From: an uncultured Saprospiraceae bacterium
Lineage (GTDB): Bacteria; Bacteroidota; Bacteroidia; Chitinophagales; Saprospiraceae
Assembly: GCA_937921825.1 (NCBI GenBank)
Contig: CAKZVK010000061.1
Coordinates: 1-64,000, forward strand
Direction of reading: 5' to 3'
DNA length: 64,000 nucleotides
How positions within the stretch are numbered: position 1 is the stretch's first letter; each line of letters opens with the position of its first letter. Below are positions 31,547-43,800 of the stretch, one piece after another. Below the pieces are notes generated by a model that worked only from the letters and a program-made list of their open reading frames with translations, ran no database searches and was not told the origin of the DNA. A program made the translations under genes and the position numbers.

Positions 31547-31710
31547 AAAATCGTTATTTTTTTTCGCCTCAAATAAGGAGAATCTGCTTAATACTAAGCA
31601 AGATCCTCCAAGACGTCTAACTGAATTTTCGAATGTTACAGTAACTATTCATTATACTGATAGCAATTCTGTCTAATATGCTGCCTAGCTCAATACTATA
31701 CTCATAAAAA

Positions 31711-31746
31711 ATAAAAGTCCGAAATAGCTCTGAGCTATTCCGGACT
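31711..31746 (-). terminator. Terminator for minus-strand repeat-protein gene
   Basis: AGTCCGGAATAGCTC/GAGCTATTTCGGACT stem followed on minus strand by TTTTATTTTTTA. Confidence 0.75.
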
Positions 31747-31772
31747 CCGAAAAAGTGTATTGTTGGTCTATC

Positions 31773-34736
31773 TTACCGTATCACTGTAAGATCACCAGCT
31801 CTTTTAACAAAAGAACCATCAATTATTTCAAAAATTGCATAATAAGTAAACACGGCTGGTTCGACTTTCTTATTCTTATAATAACCATCCCAGCCTATGT
31901 AAGTATCTAAATTTCCACTGTGAGAGCCTACATGCACCATCTCACCCCATCTATCAAAGATTTGTATTTCTTCGATGCCCACTACAGCTTCATTAGCGCC
32001 AATAGTGAAAAAAGAGTCGTAAGTATCTGAGTCAGGAGTTATAACATTAGGAATATAGATATCAATTATAAGCTCTACATCTACTGCTGCTCTTGCGCGC
32101 ACTTCACAACCATTAATATTAGTAGCTACAAACTCTATATGAGTATCTTCTTCTGGTCTAAAGTCAGTAAGCACTTCCTCTAGGCTCATGATATCTCCAT
32201 CTTCATCTAACCATTGGAAAGCCACAAAATCACCATCTATCAACAGAGGCGTAACATCTACTGCAGACCCAAGATTAACTGGAACTGTATCCTGTAGTGC
32301 AACCTGTCCTAATTCAGCATCATAGGCAATCGTCAGTGAAACTATACTATCACAACCAAATTCATTTTCGAATCTTGTAGTATAACTTCCAGGCTCCGAT
32401 AACTCTTGTCCATAGAAAGAGATAATATCTCCAGGACATATTTCTAATTCGCTTGCGCTTTGGTTCAGTGGATTGACTTGTAGATCTACTACTATCGTAC
32501 TATCACAACCTATAAGAGACTGAACAGTAGTTTCGTGTCTACCTGCTTCAAAAATTTCTTCATCACCAATATAGTAAGATTCGCCTTCACATATCTCAGC
32601 TGTAAAAGCTACTGGTTCGTCAGTGAGTACAGTGAGCTCTAGAGTTACGATAGAGTCACAGCCTGCAGCATTTTGCAAGACGACCATATGGCTACCCTCT
32701 TCAGTTATTTCTTGGTCTCCGATGACAAAAGATTCTCCATCACATATTTCACCTGGTATGTTAGCAAAGGTTTGTTCCATTACATCAAGATATACAGTAA
32801 TAGAACTATCACATCCTGCTCCAGCAATCACCATAGTGTTATAGACTCCAGATTCGGACTCTGATAGATCATGGTATCTCAAAGTATCTCCACGACAAAT
32901 TGAAAACTCCCTGTCTATTTCTATCACTGAATTTATCTTTAGATCAAGAGTAGCTAAACTATCACATCCGTGGACACTGGTTAGCATCACTGTGTGAAGG
33001 TCTTCAGTATCAAATGTTTGGCCGTTAAACATAGTAGATTCTCCTGGACATATCGTTCTTACTTCAGGATCACCTGCAGGTAACTGAGAGCTCAATAAGA
33101 CTGTAATCGTACTATCGCATCCTGCTACATTCAGAGTATGTGCTTCATAAGTACCAGGCACAGTAGCAGTCAGATCATAGAGGACATAAGTATCTCCACT
33201 ACAAAGCACATCTTCTACAATTCCAGTTGTTGATGGTATTTCTGTAAGAGTAATTTCATAGACTTCATCACAGCCTCCATCTACTTCTACATTAGCAATA
33301 TGCACTCCCTCTTCATCTGTTTTCAGATCTCCTAACTCGAAGAATTCTCCTTGACAAAACACATGACTTTCCTTAATCAGTTCAGGATCAGATAGCTTGA
33401 GGTCTAGAATATGTAGAACATCACATTCGCCATCTACTTCCTCTAGCTCTTCTATGATTCCTTCTTCATCATACATATTCCCTCTCCATTCATAAGCTAA
33501 ACCGCTACATATAGTCTCTTCCGTTCTTACCTCCTCAGGAGCAAGAACTTCCAAGTCAATGATTATCAAACTATCACATTCTCCGAGCTCAGAAGTCATT
33601 GTATACATCCCTGATTCATCAGCAACGATATCTCTGAAGACAAAAGTCTTTCCTTGGCAAATTGATTCTTCATATCTAAATTCCTCTGGTGCAGCTTCTG
33701 TAATATTAATTGTAAGCTCTAAGCTGTCACAGTTATTTATACTCTGCAGAGTGGTCTCGTATGTACCCTCTCCTTCTGCATAGATATTTCCTAACTCAAA
33801 TATTCCTCCTGCACATATCTCTATGTTTCTTTCTTCTGTCTGTGGTTCTACCACAGTAAGTGTTACAATAAATGTAGTATCACAACCACCTGGTGAGGCT
33901 AGACCAGTCCCAGTATATATTCCTGGAGTAGTTTCTGAGATATCATGGAAAATATAGGTTTCTCCTCTACATATTTCTGCTTCAAATTCGATAGGAGCTA
34001 AATCGTCTATCTTAAGGTCAACTTCTATTATACTATCACAACCAGCTATCGTTTGAAGTGTATCATAATAGATACCAGCTTCAGTAGCCATGATACTTCC
34101 ATTGATATAGGTTCCACCCTCGCAGACTGTATCATCTATGAGAATCGTCGTGGGATTAGCTTGGACTATTTCCAAGGCGACCCTAATATCGCAACCATCA
34201 GAAGGTCTTCCTGTCTTAAATGATTGTCTTCCACTACCAGTAAAGATACTTGGAGGATTCACAGCAATAGTTTCACCTTCGAATTCTATCTGATCAATCA
34301 CTAAAGTATCACCACTACAAAGTTGTAGTTCTCCTAAGTCTAGGCTGTAATTAGGTATTTCTGCACATTCAGGCTCTGACAACATACATCCAGATGGATG
34401 CTGCACTAAGACTTGATAACATCCTTCTCCAGTAGGATTAAAACGTGTCACCGCCATAGAATTGTTAGTATATCCGGTTATTGCAACGCCATCTTTATAC
34501 CACTGAAAAGAAGTGGCTCCAGATACTTCCAACAATAGATCGAGTCTCCTGCATGGACTACCGTTTACAGATGTGAGAGGGACTATATTAGCACAGTCAC
34601 AATCATCATCATTCAGATCTATTAATGAATCTCCATCATCATCTATACCATTGTCACAGATTTCCTGCGCAGAGATAGCTAGTGTGAATATCATCAGACC
34701 TATGGTCCAAATGAACTTTAAATTGACCTTAATCAT
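31773..34736 (-). CDS. Secreted repeat protein, ~13 two-Cys repeats, T9SS type B (gliding motility-associated) C-terminal domain
   Basis: Repeats (I/V)C.G..(Y/F)...GCDS...; C-terminus IPNVITPDSDTYDSFFTIGAN..IQIFDRWGEMV...WDGYYKNKKVEPAVFTYYAIFEI. Confidence 0.88.
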   Translation of the reverse strand: MIKVNLKFIWTIGLMIFTLAISAQEICDNGIDDDGDSLIDLNDDDCDCANIVPLTSVNGSPCRRLDLLLEVSGATSFQWYKDGVAITGYTNNSMAVTRFNPTGEGCYQVLVQHPSGCMLSEPECAEIPNYSLDLGELQLCSGDTLVIDQIEFEGETIAVNPPSIFTGSGRQSFKTGRPSDGCDIRVALEIVQANPTTILIDDTVCEGGTYINGSIMATEAGIYYDTLQTIAGCDSIIEVDLKIDDLAPIEFEAEICRGETYIFHDISETTPGIYTGTGLASPGGCDTTFIVTLTVVEPQTEERNIEICAGGIFELGNIYAEGEGTYETTLQSINNCDSLELTINITEAAPEEFRYEESICQGKTFVFRDIVADESGMYTMTSELGECDSLIIIDLEVLAPEEVRTEETICSGLAYEWRGNMYDEEGIIEELEEVDGECDVLHILDLKLSDPELIKESHVFCQGEFFELGDLKTDEEGVHIANVEVDGGCDEVYEITLTEIPSTTGIVEDVLCSGDTYVLYDLTATVPGTYEAHTLNVAGCDSTITVLLSSQLPAGDPEVRTICPGESTMFNGQTFDTEDLHTVMLTSVHGCDSLATLDLKINSVIEIDREFSICRGDTLRYHDLSESESGVYNTMVIAGAGCDSSITVYLDVMEQTFANIPGEICDGESFVIGDQEITEEGSHMVVLQNAAGCDSIVTLELTVLTDEPVAFTAEICEGESYYIGDEEIFEAGRHETTVQSLIGCDSTIVVDLQVNPLNQSASELEICPGDIISFYGQELSEPGSYTTRFENEFGCDSIVSLTIAYDAELGQVALQDTVPVNLGSAVDVTPLLIDGDFVAFQWLDEDGDIMSLEEVLTDFRPEEDTHIEFVATNINGCEVRARAAVDVELIIDIYIPNVITPDSDTYDSFFTIGANEAVVGIEEIQIFDRWGEMVHVGSHSGNLDTYIGWDGYYKNKKVEPAVFTYYAIFEIIDGSFVKRAGDLTVIR

Positions 34737-34841
34737 TTTTTCCTTGTTTCATTCTATTAAATACTTTTTCTATTATATGAGTCCAGGCTTTGAGAAAAGT
34801 ATTCTTAAATATTTCTAATTCAATCAGGTATTCTATAAGTA

Positions 34842-37800
34842 TTAAGGGATCGTTACGGTACAGCCATTTGCATCAGTAACCTGAATACAATAGGTCGTAC
34901 CACCGTTTAATCCGGTGATAGTATAATCTCCTGTAGTAGATAATGTATCGGAGCCGTATTCGGTGCCTAATGTTGACTGCCACTCGATGGTAAATGGACC
35001 TACCCCGTTTGTAATAGTGACTATGGCTTCTCCACTACTCTCTTGGCAATAATCGTGCGAGAGTGCTACAACTGAGACATCTAGTGCCTCATTTACTGTA
35101 ACTGTTACTTCATCAGTAGCTGTACAGCCATTATCATTAGTCACAGTTACTGTATACGTCGTTGTTGTAGTCGGAAATGCATACGGATCTGCTATATTAG
35201 GGTCAGAAAGACCACCTGCAGGGCTCCAAGCATAACTAAGACCTCCTATGGCCTGCAATTGGATACTATCGCCTTCACATATCTCTACATCCACGCCTGC
35301 ATCTGCGATAAAATCAGGATGAACAATCACATCTTCACTTACACTTGCAGTACAACCATTACCGTCTGTATAAGTGTACTCTATGGTATGAGTACCAGTT
35401 CCTATAGCCGATAGATCTAGAGTTGCTGTTCCATCACCATTATCTACTAGGCCAGTTATAGTTGTAAATACACCACCATCTCCTGCCTCGGTTCCTGGTA
35501 CAGGCGTTGCAGAAAAAGTATAACTACCCTCTTGCACACATATTCCTTCTGGTACTACTACTGTAGGTTCTGGTAGGGGATTGACAGTGACGACTACTTG
35601 ATCCGTACTTGTACAATTATTAGAATCTGTAATAGTAACAGTATAAATAGTTGTAGATGTAGGACTTACTGATACGGGAGTTCCAGTAGAGCTTAATGGG
35701 TCATCCCAAGTATAACTCACACCTCCTGTTGCTGTAATATTTACAGACTCGCCAAGACAAATTGTGTGGTCAGGTCCAGCTTCTCCCATTACAGGAATGT
35801 CACTTATGGTAACATTCTGCAGCTCTATAGCACAGAAAGTAACAGCGTCTCTTACCCAGATTTCATATATTCCAGAAGCAAGATTATCATAGGTTACCAT
35901 ACCACTATTATCATTGATTGCAGTCTCCCATGTAAGACCACCATCAAGAGAAAATTCTATTTGAGAAATAGATGAAACATCACTAAAGTCAATTGTTATC
36001 TCACCATTATCTAGGCCACAAGTTGCATCCACATTTGTTATAGCAGTCACTTCCGGAAGATCATTAACAGTTATAACTATATCATCAGTGTCAGTACATC
36101 CATTGGCATCAGTTACTGTTACAGTATAAGTTGTAGTCACAGTTGGACTAGCCAGAGGATTAGCAATATTTGCATTAGATAACCCTGTAGCTGGACTCCA
36201 TTCGTAGGTTTCTCCTCCTGTAGCATTTAACTGCACATCTTCCCCTTCACAGAATTCATCATCGGCACCAGCATCAGCTGTAGGTGTAGGAAATACTGTT
36301 ACAGTTACCTGATCTGTATCAGAACATTGTCCGTTAGTAACAGTCACTGTATAGGTAGTTGTTACAGTTGGGTTCACTGATATAGTTGCAGTTGTAGAGC
36401 CAGCAGGATCATCCCACAGGTAAGTCGATCCTCCAGATGCTGTAAGCATTACTGGATCAGCCCCTTCGCAATAAGACTGGTCAGGACCAGCATCAGCTGT
36501 AACATTAGGATGGACGATTACTTCAAATTCTAATCTAGAAACACAACCGTCAGCATTAGTAAGTTCTCCAGTATAAATTCCTGCATCATTCAGGCCTATA
36601 TTTCCAAAAGCAACAATTTCATCCACTTCAGGATCTATATTACCATCCTCGTCTGTCCATACCCAACCTGTATTAATATTAGGACCACCATCAAACTGGA
36701 AGTCATTCAAGTCTGAATCTTCACATAGCTCTATGACACAATCATCCACAAACGGAATCCATGGCTGCCAATTAGTACCATACCTTAGTCTGTATCTTTC
36801 ACAGAAGATCTCTGTAGTGTCTTGGACTGTTACTAACACATCATCTGTTGCGGTACATCCATTTGCATCACTCACCGTGACTGTATAGGTTGTTGTCGTA
36901 GTTGGTGATGCTATCGGGTTGGCCAAGTTATCATTACTCAAGTTCGTAGATGGAGACCATGCATAAGATAAAGTCCCTACACCAGTTCCATTTGCATCTA
37001 GCAGAGTAGACTCGCCACTACAAATTTCAGCATCTGTTCCTGCATCTATAGTACATGGACATAACTCCACCGTAATTTCTATTGATTCAGTCGCAGTATT
37101 ACAACCTAGTACACTAGCTAGTCTTCTATATTGCTTATCCGTAGTCTGTACAGGAGGGTCATAGCTACTGGAAGTAGCTGCAGGTATTGCAGTCCATGCA
37201 TTCCATCCCCCAGCACCATCACTTTCTCTGCACTCCCACTGATATTCTATTACTGGCTCTGTACATCCTGTCTCTTCGAGTACTGCATTATCTAGCCAGA
37301 TGTTGACATCGCTTTGACCTAATACAAATTGTATTCTCACATTGTTATGATCTACCCCAGGTGCAATCCCTGACCATGTGTATTGGTTAGGAGTTGTACC
37401 GATAGTAAATGTCTGACTTGATATAGTTGTAAAAGGAGCTTGTGCTTCTTGAATCATTACGGTAACATTCCTCGGTGCTGCCGCAACAGCTTCAAAAGAA
37501 AATTCATAAGTTTCTGAAGCTTGTATAGCACCTATGACTTGGAAAGGCATAATGTGCGAGTCAGTACCAGTTAATGTTGTTATATCTACATAGAGTGCAT
37601 TCTCTCCTGACAAGACACTGTTATTATCTATGCTCATAGTAGCACCCGCTCCACCACCTACAAATGGATTCCAAGCAGTAGTACCATTATCAAATTCATG
37701 ATTAGAAATGATATTACATACAGAACCTAGTTCTAGACTGGTAATTACACCTGGGTCATTAGCAGGACAATCCATAATCGGTTCTACTATCTGTCCAGGC

Positions 37801-40800
37801 TCTGGTTCTAATATCTCTACCACGACCAGGTCAGTAACCGCACAACCGTTAGCATCTGTGACAGTAACAATATAGTTACCTGCAGTAGATACTGTTATGT
37901 TTTGATCACTGGAACTATAAGCTGCTGGCCCTTCCCATGCATAAGTATAAGGAGTCGATCCTCCCGATACAGCTGGAGTAAGCGTAGCATTGTCGCCTGC
38001 ACATATTTCTTCATCAGCACCTGCATCTACTGTTGGAGCAGGTTGATCTGAAATAACCGCATCTGATATATCTTCTAAGCAATTTTCATCACTTCTTCTT
38101 ACCCAAATGTCATAATTTCCAGTAGGTAAATTACTGTATGTTACTGTTCTCGCACTTGCTGCTATTACTGCCTCATAGGTAGCTCCTCCATCTAGAGAGA
38201 AGGCAATATCTGCGATGCTAGGATCAGTAGTCCAAGTAATAGTTATAGAACCATTTTCTAATCCACAAGAAGCATCTACAGCACTAACTGTTATATTCTC
38301 TATCTTTTGGTACACCGTTACTACCACCTCATCTGTATCAGTACACAGATTAGCATCTGTCACTGTGACGGTATAGGTTGTCGTCGATGTTGGACTTGCT
38401 ATCGGATCAGCAATATTTGGATTAGATAGTCCAGTAGCTGGTGACCATAAATAATATGATCCTCCTGTTGCACTAAGCTGAATAGATTCTTGCTCACATA
38501 TTTCTACGTCAGAACCTACGTCAGCCATCACTTCAGGAGTTACCGTTACTATAATATCTTCAGATACAGAACATCCTCTATCATCAGTCATTGTTACTGT
38601 ATACGTTGTCGTCACAGTTGGTGTTGCAGAAGGATTAGCGCTACTCGCGTCATCTAAGCTAGCGGCTGGTGTCCATGCATAGACTAAGGTGCCTACTCCT
38701 GTTCCACTAGCTGAAAGAGGTGTAGAATCACCAGGACATATAGTTGCTGTACCATCAGCCATAAGTGTACATGGACATAATTCCACTGTGACTATATTAG
38801 AAGCTTCAGTATCTAGACAGCCCTCAATATTTGCCAATCTTCTATATTCTTTATCATTAGTCTGAACTGGTGGGTCATAATCTGCAGATGTTGCTCCTGC
38901 GATTTGAGTCCACGCCAACCATCCACCTAGACCGTTACTCTCTCTACATTCCCAAGCATACTCTATTATAGAGTTAGTACAGTTAGTAGGTTCTAATACC
39001 GTATTATCTATCCATATATCAGTATCATCTCCTCCTATTCTGAACTGGAATTTCACATTATTGTGATCGATGTTAGGTGATATACCTGACCATGTATAAG
39101 TAGAGGATGTCGTCCCAATATTAAATGTCTGAGAGCCATAACTTGTCCAAGGAGCCTGAGCTTCTTGCATTTGAACTGTAATCGTCTTAGGTGCATCAGC
39201 CTTGGCTTCGAAAACAAAATCATATGTTTCATCAGCGTAGATTGCTCCTATATTCTGCACGAGCATAATATGCCAATCAGTACCACTAACTGAGGATATA
39301 TCTATGAAAGCAGAATTATCTCCAGAAAGTTCACTATTATTATCTATAGTAAAGCTGGCACTGGCAGCTACATTCTGATATAAAAACCAGTTTCCAGCTA
39401 CGTCATGAATGAACTCGTGATTATCTAGTCTGTTACAAGAGATTCCTGGTTCTAAGCTCTCTATAATATCCGGATCATTAGACGGACATAAAATTTCTGG
39501 TTCTAAAATCTGTCCTGGCTCTACTTCAAAATATCTTAGGTAGACATTATCAGTAGCCGTACAACCATTAGCATCTGTAACTGTAATAGAGTATATGCCA
39601 TCATTAGCCATATCTATCATCAATGAACTACTGGTAAAGCTATTAGGCCCTGTCCAAGCGTAGCTTAGTGGTGCCGTCCCTCCTATCACAGTAGCTGTAG
39701 TAGAGGCAGAAGTTCCATCACATACTTTCTGATCTAGACCTGCATCTACTTGAGGACTAGGCTCGTCTACTATTATAGCATCATCCACATCTACCTGACA
39801 GTCAGCATCTGCATTTCTTACCCACACATCATATGACCCAGGTAACAAGTCACTATACGTTAGAGATCCTAGGTCATCTGTAATTGCCGTTTCCCATGTG
39901 AATCCTCCATCTAAAGAGAATTCTATATTGGTGACACCACTGACATCATCGAAGTCAATAGTAATACTTCCATTATCTAGATCACAAGATGCATTCTCAG
40001 AATTAACTGCTGTCACAACTGGTGAGCTAATGACAACAAATTCTGCAGTACTTGAATTTTCACAACCATTAACATCTGTAACGGTATAGGTAATTACATG
40101 CGTACCAGCACCTGCCTCACTTGGGTTCATAGTAGAACCAGTCACACCAGTTCCAGAGTAAGTTCCTCCTGTAGGCAAACCTCCAAATAAGGCTACAGAA
40201 GTCTCGATATCACAAGCTTCAGGGACAGTTAAGTCCACTTCGACTAGAGGTATCTCAAATACTTCTATTAAAGTACCTGCAGTGGCGATACATGCCATAG
40301 TTGTAGTATACTCATATAGTATTTGATGTACACCTGGTCCAGCGATTGCCGGATCAAAGGTATTGCCCACTACACCAGGTCCTGAATATACTCCTCCTGC
40401 TGGCATTCCTCCAGACAGGGTGATAATTGGATCTTCCTCGCAGTAGTCAACATCAGACATTGTGAATGTTGCCGTTGTCTCAAAGGTTTCTGTAATAATA
40501 ATATCATCTAAGGCAACCTCCATCTTACTTCCACCAGGGAAATCAGCGGCTTCTACCCATATATAAATCGTCCTTCCTGCATGTGCTGCTAGGTTAGCAT
40601 TATGGAAAGTCCAGACTGCAGGTCTATTATAATTAGAACCTGTCTCACTAACTAAGGTCTCAAGTGTAGTTCCATTACTTGCATCTCTAATTTCAATATT
40701 CAAGTAATCAGCACTATTGCCATTATAAGCGTGAGACATATACCAGTAGAAACTCATATCTACATTAGTAGCTGTCGGTGAGATTACAATATTTCTAGAC

Positions 40801-43800
40801 CTCGCTGTAGCTGGACCACCATCTAGATCTTGTCCAAAGTTATTTCCTGTAAGAAGAGTTCGATCTCCACTTTGTGCCGTTAATTCCATTAGGTTACCTG
40901 CAGTATAATAAGGGAATGGAACCGCTATTTCAAAGTCACCATCTGTAGCAGTGGTATTCATTGTCCAGAAGTTATCTCCTGTCGTATTTTCAAAATCCGC
41001 TTCGAAAATATTTTCTTCCTCTTCACAGACATCACTTTTGACTATAATTGTCACTTCATCAGTCGCTTGACATCCAAATCGTCCAGTTACTGTAAGCACG
41101 TAAGTCGTTGTGACGACTGGTGTTGCAGTCGGATTTAAGATCGTTGATGAGCTAAGACCCGTCGACGGACTCCAGCTGTAGCTTATGCCATTTCCTTGCC
41201 CATTGAGAGTCGTACTTTCTCCTTGCTCTATACATACATCAGCACCTGCATCTGCCGTGCCGTCACTTACGGTTATCTCTATAGTGTTTACGTGCTCACA
41301 ACCTTGTGCATTTGTTACTGTAACGGTATATTCTCCTGCATCAGCAGATGTCAAATTAGAAATAGTTGGGTTCTGGATACTACTTGTAAATCCATTAGGC
41401 CCTTCCCATTCCCATTCGACTCCAGTTGTACCTAATTCATCAAGGTATGCCGAAGCTCCTGCGCAATAATTAGATTGATCTGAACTCGGAATTGCATTAT
41501 TAGGTACAGCGACTAATAAATCACATAATGTGATTTCTGCATCATCAGGTGTATCACCTACCCCATAGAATACATCCCAGTCACCATCACAATCCTCATC
41601 AATAATAGATAAATGAGAATCCTCGGAGAAGATAACACCATCAAAAGGATTTGTCGCTCCTGGTCGTTCTACATACTGAGGATTTGTAGCTGTTCCAATA
41701 TTTTCAAAATACTGAACAGTAGATATCTGGTTTCCAGAAAACATATCCAAATCACCATCACCATCCCAGTCTATCAAAAATGGTGCAGATTCATACTGTA
41801 TTATACCATTTCCTTCATCTGCTCCGTCTACACGTAATCCATTAAATGGATTCGCCGAACCTGTCCTATTTACGAAACTTGGATTATTCTCATCACCTAC
41901 GTTTTCATAGTATAAAAACCAGCCTAACTTACCTCCTATCACCGCATCAAAATCATTATCTCCATCCAAATCCGCCCAGAAAATAGTTGGATCTGCATAT
42001 CCAATCCATACACCTCCATCTAGAGGTGCGAAGTTAAAGACAGTAATTGGGTTAGGAGGTGTACCACCAGAACCAGCTGGAGTAAATACTGGATCTGTCT
42101 TGGTTCCTGTATTCCAGTAAAATCTCTTATTAAATGCCTCTTGACCAACGATAGACATATCATAATCACCATCACCATCAAGATCACAAAAACCCAGAGT
42201 CATATCTTGATGCGTCAGAGTAGGCATAATATCATTAACTGTACCTGTCTGATCAGTATATGTACCATTCCCATTATTCTCAAAGAAGAATAACTCTCCA
42301 TCACCACCTGCTAACATATCTGCATCACCATCACAATCTATATCAATAGAGAATGGTTGAGGATCAGGGACTAAGTTGAAATTCTCAAATGGAGAACTGG
42401 TATCATCACATCCACATCCCGTAGTAATAAAATCTACATTGTCTATGGCTATGTCACTTGTGTTCCCAGATCCTACAGTAGCTATAAATCTTAATTGTAA
42501 GATCTGATCTACAAATCCTAATAATTCTAGGATTCCATTATTCCATGTATTTCCATGATTTCCAGACTCAGTCCAGATTGTAGTCCATGTCTGTCCGAAA
42601 TCAATGGAGGCTTGAATTTCTAGTGAACCCATTGCACTACCATTCATATGATAGTCAAAATTCATTTGAGCACAGGTCTCATCCGTTAGATCAAAACAAG
42701 GACTCTTTAAAATTGTTACTTCATTATTGTTGCCGTCAGCCTCAGCATAGACATACCAATTTCCGTCTGAAGCTGCTGAAGGACCTGTACTACCAGATGG
42801 AGTACCTCCAGTATTTCTTACCCAATCAAAGTTATCAGCACCTAACTCTTGGCTCCATAAGCCTAGACCATTCTCGAAGCTCTCTCTGTATGGAAAGTCA
42901 CCATCTACTGTACCAATAGTTCCTGCACAAGGAGGGACTACAATTACAGTAACCTCATCGGTATCTCTACAACCGTTAAGATCAGTTACTTCCAAAGTAT
43001 AAGTTGTAGTCACTGCAGGGTTTGCAACAGGATTAGGAATATTTGTATTACTCAATCCCGCAGATGGACTCCACTGATAGAAATTTCCACCACTACCACT
43101 TAGTGTAGTAGACCCTGGTGGGAATATAGTAGCATCAGGACCTGCATTCGCAGTCGGTCCGCCTAAGTTGTTAATTACTGCTGTTCCTACACTTTGCTCA
43201 CAAGTACCGTTTCCATTTCGCACTAGTAAATCATAACTGCCAGAACTCAAGAAACTATATGTGACACCACCAGTATTATCTCTCACCGCAGACTGCCAAG
43301 TGAGGCCGCCATCCAGACTGAACTCTATCCAGAATATGTCTGAGTTATTAGTAAAAGTAAAACTCACTGCGCCATTATTCTGTCCACAGTATTCATCCTG
43401 TGTAGTAAAATTTACATCAGGACTAGAATAGACAGTCAGTTCATCTATTGCTACTGCTTCACATCCATTGGTATCAGTGTATGTATAAGTTACAGTATGT
43501 ACACCTTGACCTGCAGAAGGATGTGTAGCATCTAAGATATTACCTGTAACCCCTGGCCCAGAATATACACCACCTGCCGGAAATCCTCCTGACAATGGTA
43601 TACTAGTATCTGTCGCACAACCTTCATTAACCCCTAAAGTTAAATTTGCTGCTGGGACATCATTGATTTGGATATTTTGTGTGGTAGAAGCCATACATCC
43701 GTTGGCATCTGTATATTCATAAGTTATGGTATGAGATCCAAGACCCGCCACAACTGTGTTAAACTCTCCGTTAGAACTATTTATACCTGGTCCAGAATAT

